From Geomonas sp. RF6 (GTDB taxonomy: Bacteria > Desulfobacterota > Desulfuromonadia > Geobacterales > Geobacteraceae): a stretch of DNA of 64,000 nt. Both the position numbers and the translations under genes were made by a program. The stretch covers positions 4,423,001 through 4,487,000 of the forward strand of contig NZ_CP087999.1 of NCBI RefSeq assembly GCF_021044625.1. Direction: 5' to 3'. Within the stretch, counting starts at the first letter, position 1. Each line of letters begins with the position of its first letter. Under the pieces are notes generated by a model, which searched no databases, had not been told where the DNA came from, and worked only from the letters and a program-made list of their open reading frames with translations. This document shows, in pieces, positions 56,691 through 64,000 of this stretch.

Positions 56691-57224
56691 GTTTCACCTC
56701 TTAATGCACTCAAGTGATCTATTGTGGAAGGGGGGACGGACGCCTTTTCTACCTTGGTCCGTGTGACGGATTGGCGACAACGTACCAATGTTACAACGTT
56801 TAAGTGCTACCCTTTATAGCAGGAATACTTACCTGCCGCAAGGCGCATCGATAACTCTCACAGCCATGGGGCCGTCCGCGCTTCGAGCTTGTTTCACAAC
56901 CGGGAGATCGGCTTCTTCATCTCCTGGGACAAAGATATTCGGCGCTCCATCCTGCAGGCAATCCTTTCCCTCCCCTCCACCCAAAATCCCTCAGAGCGCG
57001 GCACTCCCCGCGCGTTATCGCTTTTCTGGCAGGTGCGAAAGGAGCTCTCCTTTACGCAGAGACACCGGAGCAGGTGCCGCCAAGGGGACACTGGAGATAC
57101 GCGGCTCCTCAATACCGCGACGTTTTGACGCGCATGGAATAAAATGAAAGGGAACTCCATGGCGCAACGCAGACAAAAGAGCCATTCTTATAATAGCGGC
57201 ATGGCGCCGGACGGGAGGTGTGGC
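56691..57224. other. Intergenic region, no gene supported
   Basis: About 530 bp. TATAAT at 57189-57194 is a good -10 box 31 bp before the chosen kinase start, but no matching -35 is clear. Open frames here lack family resemblance. Confidence 0.4.
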
Positions 57225-58593
<1,369 letters not shown>

Positions 58594-58601
<8 letters not shown>

Positions 58602-59040
58602 CAAGGACGAACTCGAAGCTGTGGAGATTCTCCTGGTGGAGGACAATCCCGCACACGCGGACATGATGCGCGAAACCTTGAAGGAGAGCAGGATAGCCAA
58701 CCGGCTCTCCGTGGTCACCGACGGCGAGATGGCTCTCGACTTCCTCTACCGGAAGGGCCAGTTTGCTGAAGCTCCCCGCCCGGGACTCATTCTCCTCGAT
58801 CTGGGTCTCCCCAGGAAGACCGGGCTGGAGGTCCTGTCGGAGATAAAGGAGGAACCGGAGCTCAGACGTATTCCCGTCATCGTCCTTACCACCTCGAAGT
58901 CTGAGGAGGACATCCTGAAGAGCTACGATCTCCATGCCAACACATTCATTTCCAAGCCGGTGCGGCTGAGCGATTTTATGGAGGTTATCAGGAGCCTGGA
59001 GAACTACTGGTTTGTGATGGCGCAACTGCCAAGGTCATGA
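58594..59040 (+). CDS. Rcp1-like single-domain response regulator
   Basis: A 148-residue receiver of the phytochrome-partner type: VEILLVEDNPAHADMMRETL, the long loop DFLYRKGQFAEAPRPGLILL with phospho-Asp in LLDLGLPRKTG, Thr in IVLTTSKSEEDI and Lys in FISKPV. Overlap with the kinase gene marks it as the cognate regulator. Confidence 0.94.
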
Positions 59041-59295
59041 GGTCAAGCGATGGAACGGCCGGCTATTAGGGTGCTCCTTATTTGCGGAGGGCAACGCTCG
59101 GGCTGGTGCGGAAGCAGGAGTATTTTGTGGAACACGCATCCTATCTCAAGGATGGCATTCTTTTGCTTCGCTCCAAGAAGCATGATGGCTTGTTTGAAGC
59201 TCTTTTTAAAGGGGGACCTGACGCCACTGTGGTCCTCAATGGCGAGGGGCGCATCACGGAGCGACACGTTCGGTTGCACGTCGTGGCGCTACGGT

Positions 59296-59517
59296 TCACG
59301 GGGTCGATCTTGGAGCGGGCGTGGGCGGGATGCGCGGCACTCCCGCCTTCTCCAGGATGCTCATCATGGGGCACCAGTTGGTGAAACCTGACTGCAGAAG
59401 GTTCAATCCCACGAATGCGGTGAGCCAGAGCCACTTCGGGTTGTGAAAGTGGGCCAGCGCCAGGGAGAGTAGCGTGAACGTTCCGGCGATGAGTCTTAGC
59501 AGCCTGTCGATGTACAT
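59296..59517 (-). CDS. Small DUF2892-type membrane protein
   Basis: The 73-residue protein MYIDRLLRLIAGTFTLLSLA... has one or two membrane helices and the family segment NLLQSGFTNWCPMMSILEKAGV, found in YgaP-type and stand-alone DUF2892 proteins. AAGGAG stands six bases before the ATG at 59517. It follows the RND pump gene by 13 bases and is the last gene of that operon. Function unknown; the Cys in NWCPM is conserved in the family. Confidence 0.87.
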   Translation of the reverse strand: MYIDRLLRLIAGTFTLLSLALAHFHNPKWLWLTAFVGLNLLQSGFTNWCPMMSILEKAGVPRIPPTPAPRSTP

Positions 59518-59530
59518 GTCGTTCTCCTTG

Positions 59531-62500
59531 TTAGGCAATTGCACCCTTCCTCTTTTCCTTCCACGACTCCACGATGTAGTAAAGGATTGGTATCGTTATC
59601 CTCGATAGCGTCGTCGAGGCAATCTCTCCACACATCATCGCCAGCGCGAGCCCCTGGAAGATGGGGTCGAACACGATGACGAAGCTTCCGACGACAACCG
59701 CTGCAGCGGTCAAGAGCATTGGCCTGAACCGTACGGCCCCCGCGTCGATGATCGCTTCATCCAGAGGCATCCCTTCCCGCCGCCGTAGCTCAGCGAAATC
59801 GATAAGGATGATGGAGTTGCGTACGATTATGCCGGCCAGCGCGATGAAGCCGATCATGCTGGTTGCGGTGAAGAACGCCCCCATCAGGGCATGACCGGGC
59901 AAGATCCCGATTAGGGTAAGCGGTATCGGTGCCATGATCACCAACGGCGTGGTGAAGTCCTTGAACCAGGCGACCACCAATACGTAGATGAGTACCATGA
60001 CTGCCGCAAAGGCGGCGCCCAGATCGCGGAAGACCTCGTAGGTGATGTGCCACTCGCCGTCCCACTTGATACCCGGCCGCTCCTCGCTCCACGGCTGGCT
60101 GGCGGCACGCTGCTCGATATGGTAGCCGCCGGGAAGCGGGATCTTGTCGATCTCCTTTTGCATTTTCAGGATCGCGTAGACTGGAGCCTCTATGACTCCA
60201 GCGACGTCGCCGGTGACATACACTACGCTCTTCAGGTTCTTGCGGTAGAGGGACTTCTCTTCCGTCCCCCGCACCACGCGCACGAGCTGTGAAAGAGGTA
60301 CGTTGCCGCGGGCACCGGGGAGATAGATGGAGGAGAGGGCGGAGACGTCGCTCCGGGCCGCCTCCGGGAAGCGCACGTTCAGAAAGATCGGTTCCTTCTC
60401 GCGCGGAGTGTGCAGGAGCCCGGTGTTGCTCCCACCCAATGCCATCTGCAGCGTCTGCACCACGTCCGATGCGCTGATCGCAGACAGCGCCGCCTTTTCC
60501 CTGTCCACTTCGAAATGCACGTTTGGCTGATCGTCCTCCTGATACCAGTCGGCATCGACGACTCCGGCGGTGCTCCTGAAGATCTCCTTTATCTTGCGCG
60601 CGATCTGCAGGCGGCTCCCCTGGTCCGGTCCGTAGACCTCCGCCACCAGTGTGGAGAGAACTGGCGGCCCGGGGGGAATCTCCGCCACCTTTAGCCGGGC
60701 GCCGTACCGGTCCGCAATCTCCTTCAGATGAGGCCGCAACCTTTTTGCGATGTCGTGGGACTGGTCGGAGCGCTCATTCTTTGACACCAGGTTGACCTGG
60801 ACCTCCGCCACGCTGGGCCCCTTGCGCAGGTAGTAGTGGCGCACCAGCCCGTTGAAGTTAAAGGGGGAGCTCGTCCCGACGTAGCTCTGGAAATCCGTGA
60901 CCTCGGGCACCGTGCGCAGGTACTCCCCCATCTCCGAGACCAGGCGCGCGGTTCCCTCCAATGTTGTCCCTTCCGGTGTGTCGACGACGAGCTGCAGCTC
61001 ACTCTTGTTGTCGAAGGGGAGCATCTTGACTGTGACAGCCTTGAAATAGATCAAGGAGCAGGAAAGGAGCAGGAGCACCACCACTGATGCCAGAAAGGCG
61101 TACCTCACCGGCTTTTTATGCAGGAGCGCCCCCATCACCCGCCGGTAGAAGGCGGTCATGCGCGACTCCTCTGCTTCCCCTTCGCTGCCGTAGTGGGACT
61201 CTCCTTTCATGAAGCGGTAGGCATAGTAGGGGGTCACGATGAACGCGATCAGGAGTGAGAAGACCATCGCGAGCGAGGCGCCGACCGGGATGGGGCGCAT
61301 GTACGGCCCCATGAGCCCCCCCACGAACCCCATGGGGAGGATGCTGGCTATGACCGCCAGCGTCGCGAGCATCGTCGGGTTGCCGATCTCGTCGACGGCC
61401 TTTATCGCCGCCTCCAGCGGTTTGAAGCGGGTGGTGGTGAAGTACCGGTGGATGTTCTCCACGACGACGATGGCGTCGTCCACCAGGATTCCGATGGAAA
61501 AGATGAGGGCAAAGAGGGTGATCCGGTTAAGTGTGTAGCCGATGCGGTTGAAGAGGAACATCGTGAGCGCCAGCGTCACCGGGATCGCTATCGCCGCCAC
61601 CGCACCTGCACGCCAACCCATGAAGACGGCGATGAGGATCGTTACGGAAATCGCGGCGAGGAACATGTGGAAGAGGAGCTCGTTGTTCTTCTCCTTCGCG
61701 GTTTCGCCATAGTTCCTAGTTACGGTCACCTGCATCCCGTCCGGGATTGCCTTCCCCTTCAAAAACTCAACCCGCTTCAGGAGGTCGTCGGCAACCCACG
61801 TTGCGTTGGCGCCTCTGCGTTTCGCCACAGAAATCGTGACCGCTGGATAATCGGCGGCTCCCCCCTTTAGCCCCTTTACCGCTGCGGCACGGCCGAGCCC
61901 AAAGAATACATACTCCTTCGGGTCCTGCACCGAGTCGTCGACCGTCGCCACGTCCTCCAGGTAGACGGGGCGCGAGTCCTTCACCCCCACTACCAGCCTC
62001 TTTACTCCCTGCGGATCCTGGAGGAAATCACCGGCATTGAGGATGTATTCCCGGTTGCCCGCGGAAAATGAACCGCCTCGCTGTGCCGCGTTCCCCTTTT
62101 GCAGGGCTCCGGCAACGGAGATCGGGGAGAGGCCCAGGGAGGCGAGCTTGCCGCCGTCGATTCGTATTTTGACCTCGCGGGAGAGGCCCCCCTTGATCTC
62201 CGTTTCCCCTACGTCGTCCGATTTCTTCAGCTCGTCGCAGAGCTCGCGGGCAACCCTTCTGAGGGCGTAGTTGTCGTATCGGTCGGACCAGAGGGTGAGG
62301 GTGACGATCGGCACGTCGTCGATCGACTTCGGCACCACCAGAGGCTCACCGGCGCCAGGAGGGATAATCCCCCGGTTGCTCATCACCTTGTTGTAGAGCT
62401 TAACCAGTGACTCTTCCATGTTTTGGCCGACCAGGAATCGGACAGTGACGATACCGATGCCTGGGCGGCTGGCGGAGTAGAGATATTCGACACCCTTGAT

Positions 62501-62737
62501 CTCCCACAGCTTTTTCTCGAACGGGATCACCAGCCGCTCCTCGACTTCTTTGGGGGAGGAGCCGGGCATGGGGAGGTACACGTCGATCATCGGCACCGTT
62601 ATCTGCGGTTCCTCCTCACGGGGCGTCGCGAGGACGGAATAGAGTCCGAGGAGGAGGGACGCCGCCACGATGAGTGGGGTGAGCTTTGAGTCTATGAAGG
62701 CCCGGGCGATTCGCCCGGCGAAGCCTATGCTGTTCAT
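59531..62737 (-). CDS. RND-family efflux pump, inner-membrane permease
   Basis: The 1068-residue protein has the RND layout: first helix near residue 20, periplasmic loop beginning [20 protein letters not shown], motif [18 protein letters not shown] in the TM4 region (the proton-relay Asp pair), a second large loop and the C-terminal helix set ([20 protein letters not shown]). It would pump solutes with the adaptor and TolC-like protein encoded upstream. The substrate cannot be told; the sequence type is commonly called AcrB/HAE or NFE-like. Confidence 0.93.
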   Translation of the reverse strand: MNSIGFAGRIARAFIDSKLTPLIVAASLLLGLYSVLATPREEEPQITVPMIDVYLPMPGSSPKEVEERLVIPFEKKLWEIKGVEYLYSASRPGIGIVTVRFLVGQNMEESLVKLYNKVMSNRGIIPPGAGEPLVVPKSIDDVPIVTLTLWSDRYDNYALRRVARELCDELKKSDDVGETEIKGGLSREVKIRIDGGKLASLGLSPISVAGALQKGNAAQRGGSFSAGNREYILNAGDFLQDPQGVKRLVVGVKDSRPVYLEDVATVDDSVQDPKEYVFFGLGRAAAVKGLKGGAADYPAVTISVAKRRGANATWVADDLLKRVEFLKGKAIPDGMQVTVTRNYGETAKEKNNELLFHMFLAAISVTILIAVFMGWRAGAVAAIAIPVTLALTMFLFNRIGYTLNRITLFALIFSIGILVDDAIVVVENIHRYFTTTRFKPLEAAIKAVDEIGNPTMLATLAVIASILPMGFVGGLMGPYMRPIPVGASLAMVFSLLIAFIVTPYYAYRFMKGESHYGSEGEAEESRMTAFYRRVMGALLHKKPVRYAFLASVVVLLLLSCSLIYFKAVTVKMLPFDNKSELQLVVDTPEGTTLEGTARLVSEMGEYLRTVPEVTDFQSYVGTSSPFNFNGLVRHYYLRKGPSVAEVQVNLVSKNERSDQSHDIAKRLRPHLKEIADRYGARLKVAEIPPGPPVLSTLVAEVYGPDQGSRLQIARKIKEIFRSTAGVVDADWYQEDDQPNVHFEVDREKAALSAISASDVVQTLQMALGGSNTGLLHTPREKEPIFLNVRFPEAARSDVSALSSIYLPGARGNVPLSQLVRVVRGTEEKSLYRKNLKSVVYVTGDVAGVIEAPVYAILKMQKEIDKIPLPGGYHIEQRAASQPWSEERPGIKWDGEWHITYEVFRDLGAAFAAVMVLIYVLVVAWFKDFTTPLVIMAPIPLTLIGILPGHALMGAFFTATSMIGFIALAGIIVRNSIILIDFAELRRREGMPLDEAIIDAGAVRFRPMLLTAAAVVVGSFVIVFDPIFQGLALAMMCGEIASTTLSRITIPILYYIVESWKEKRKGAIA

Positions 62738-62746
62738 CGTGTGCTC

Positions 62747-63841
62747 CTAAAGGACCTTTGTGCCGTCTGCGACTTTCTCCGTGCCACCGGTGACGATACG
62801 GTCCCCTGCGCCGAGACCGGAAATAACCTCGACAATCTCTCCCGTCTCCCTCCCCAGGCGCACCAGGCGCAGCCTCGCGATCCCCTGCGCAGAGACCGCC
62901 CACACCGACGTGAGGCCGCCGCGCTCAACGACGGCGCTGCGGGGAACGGCAAATCCCGGCCGCGTCCCGACATGAAAGAGCGCCTTGCCGTAGCTTCCCG
63001 ATCTCAGCGACCTCCCGGAGGTGTCGATCTTAACCAGGAAGGTGCGGCTGGCCGGATCAACCACCGGCACAATCTCCGAGATCCTTCCGCTACCGTGAGC
63101 CCCTTCGAGCACAACGGGGACCACGTCCCCGACCTTCACCTTGCCCAGCGCCCCCTCCGGAACCGCCACCTCCAGTCGCAGTCCGCGTTCACCCTCGATC
63201 GTCAAAAGCGGCATGTTGGGGAACACGGTCTGCCCCGGCTCGACCTGTTTGCTAGTCACGACCCCCGAGATGGGGGATGTCACCCTTGCGTACCCGGCTA
63301 TGGCGCCGGCGCCCTTTGCTCCTTGCCTCGCCTGTGCAAGGCGTGCCTCGGCCCTGGCGACCCCTTGTGCTGCAGTCTCCTGTTCCATCTGGCGCTGCTC
63401 GAACTCTTGGCGGGTAACTGCTTCCTCTTTATACAGTTTTTCGAAACGGTCGAAGGTGGCGTCAGCCAATTTCTTGCGCGCCTGTGCCTCGAACACGCCT
63501 CGCTCTGCCTCCTGCACGCCCGAAAGCGCGCCGGCTGAGGCCGCTCCGGTCTCGGGAGAGTCGATGGTGAGAAGGAGGGCGCCTTTGGCAACAGGACTTC
63601 CCTCGGCTATGTACACGCGGGTCACGGTCCCGCTGATTCTAGCCGCTATGGCTGCAGATTCTCGCGCCTTGAGGGATCCGACGGCTTCGATGGTTTCGGG
63701 GATGCCCCGGGAGGTGACAGTGCCGACTGTTACGCCCGTGACTCGGGGAGGGGAGGATGGTTCTTCATTCCCTCCGCTTTTGCTGCAACCGATAGCGAGC
63801 CCCAGCGCCAGAGCAATCACTCCATTATGGATCCAGTTCAT
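62747..63841 (-). CDS. RND efflux periplasmic adaptor (membrane fusion protein), lipoprotein
   Basis: The 364-residue protein has a lipobox (ALALGLAIGC), the lipoyl-like half motif (AARISGTVTRVYIAEGSPV ... GYARVTSPISGVVTSKQVEP), a coiled-coil hairpin between them, and a beta-barrel part (VGDVVPVVLEGAHGSG). It links the pump to the outer-membrane channel. Its ATG overlaps the tolC-like stop (ATGA). Confidence 0.94.
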   Translation of the reverse strand: MNWIHNGVIALALGLAIGCSKSGGNEEPSSPPRVTGVTVGTVTSRGIPETIEAVGSLKARESAAIAARISGTVTRVYIAEGSPVAKGALLLTIDSPETGAASAGALSGVQEAERGVFEAQARKKLADATFDRFEKLYKEEAVTRQEFEQRQMEQETAAQGVARAEARLAQARQGAKGAGAIAGYARVTSPISGVVTSKQVEPGQTVFPNMPLLTIEGERGLRLEVAVPEGALGKVKVGDVVPVVLEGAHGSGRISEIVPVVDPASRTFLVKIDTSGRSLRSGSYGKALFHVGTRPGFAVPRSAVVERGGLTSVWAVSAQGIARLRLVRLGRETGEIVEVISGLGAGDRIVTGGTEKVADGTKVL

Positions 63842-64000
63842 TTAGTCACCTCCTTGAGCAGGACGCCGGCGGCGTAGTAGACATGAGCGGTAGCCTTCAG
63901 AAGGCCGTTTCCGACCTCCACGACGTTGGCACGAGCGGTGTTGAGAGCTGTTTCGGCGTCCATCAATTCCACTACGGAAGCGAGGCCGTTTTCGTAGCGC
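63838..64000 (-). CDS. TolC-type outer-membrane efflux protein, C-terminal end only
   Basis: The visible 53 codons read RYENGLASVVELMDAETALN, TARANVVEVGNGLLKATAHV and YYAAGVLLKEVTK, the last helix pair of an outer-membrane factor (the 'YxxGLAS...LL(D)AE' pattern). The gene begins beyond the right edge and its stop overlaps the adaptor start. Confidence 0.85.
   Translation of the reverse strand, partial: RYENGLASVVELMDAETALNTARANVVEVGNGLLKATAHVYYAAGVLLKEVTK

Noticed and set aside
59050-59391. Open frame of 113 codons between the Rcp1-like regulator and the DUF2892 gene
   Set aside because: Composition is unlike a protein gene and it overlaps the real minus-strand gene ending at 59296.

Overview
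The window looks like chromosomal DNA of a Geobacter-type bacterium (Geobacterales, Desulfuromonadota). This is inferred from the GC-rich codon use, the carboxyspermidine polyamine route, the IorAB/PaaK/Liv aryl-acid cluster, a small c-type cytochrome, PEP-CTERM proteins behind sigma-54-like promoters, and the very high density of histidine kinases and output-less response regulators. No rRNA, tRNA, CRISPR array, phage or complete insertion sequence was seen.

Layout. 1-3.5 kb: 3' part of a glycogen debranching enzyme, a metal-binding ABC lipoprotein and an OmpH/Skp-like periplasmic protein. 3.8-8.97 kb: a polyamine operon (XRE-cupin regulator, carboxynorspermidine synthase, carboxynorspermidine decarboxylase, arginine decarboxylase) ending in a strong terminator. 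9.1-16.4 kb: a glutamine-amidotransferase-like protein, two PEP-CTERM proteins behind a sigma-54-type promoter, an S10-type serine carboxypeptidase, a ferritin-like putative di-iron protein and an unassigned membrane protein. 16.7-29.7 kb: one catabolic block, iorA-iorB-paaK-ACT-livK-livK-livH-livM-livG-livF-paaK, which fits import and oxidation of aromatic or branched-chain amino acids through aryl- or acyl-CoA thioesters. 29.8-30.1 kb: a monoheme cytochrome c.

30.4-59.0 kb is a signalling region. It has a REC-PAS-PAS kinase overlapping a REC-GGDEF diguanylate cyclase, a 1114-residue hybrid kinase, a third PEP-CTERM gene, and a kaiC-kaiB-kaiB-histidine kinase operon on the minus strand. Next comes a zone of decaying two-component genes (43.0-49.6 kb) with two one-base frameshifts and three remnants. 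It is followed by a TonB-dependent receptor with an 11-G tract just before its start codon, a YfiR-like periplasmic protein, a CHASE8-like/HAMP/PAS kinase, a REC-PAS kinase cut short by an in-frame TAG, and a PAS kinase paired with an Rcp1-like regulator. 59.3-64 kb: an RND efflux operon on the minus strand (tolC-like end, adaptor, pump, DUF2892-like protein).

Three kinds of interspersed repeat are visible: a C6/G6 hairpin element that forms, in one copy, a 125-bp MITE-like unit with perfect 29-bp inverted ends; REP-like 31-mers in single and inverted-pair form; and a 102-bp palindromic element near 13.7 kb. The best candidates for an under-described system are the non-cyanobacterial Kai operon with two KaiB proteins, and the receptor/YfiR/CHASE8-kinase unit, in which a YfiR-like protein appears coupled to a histidine kinase instead of a diguanylate cyclase.
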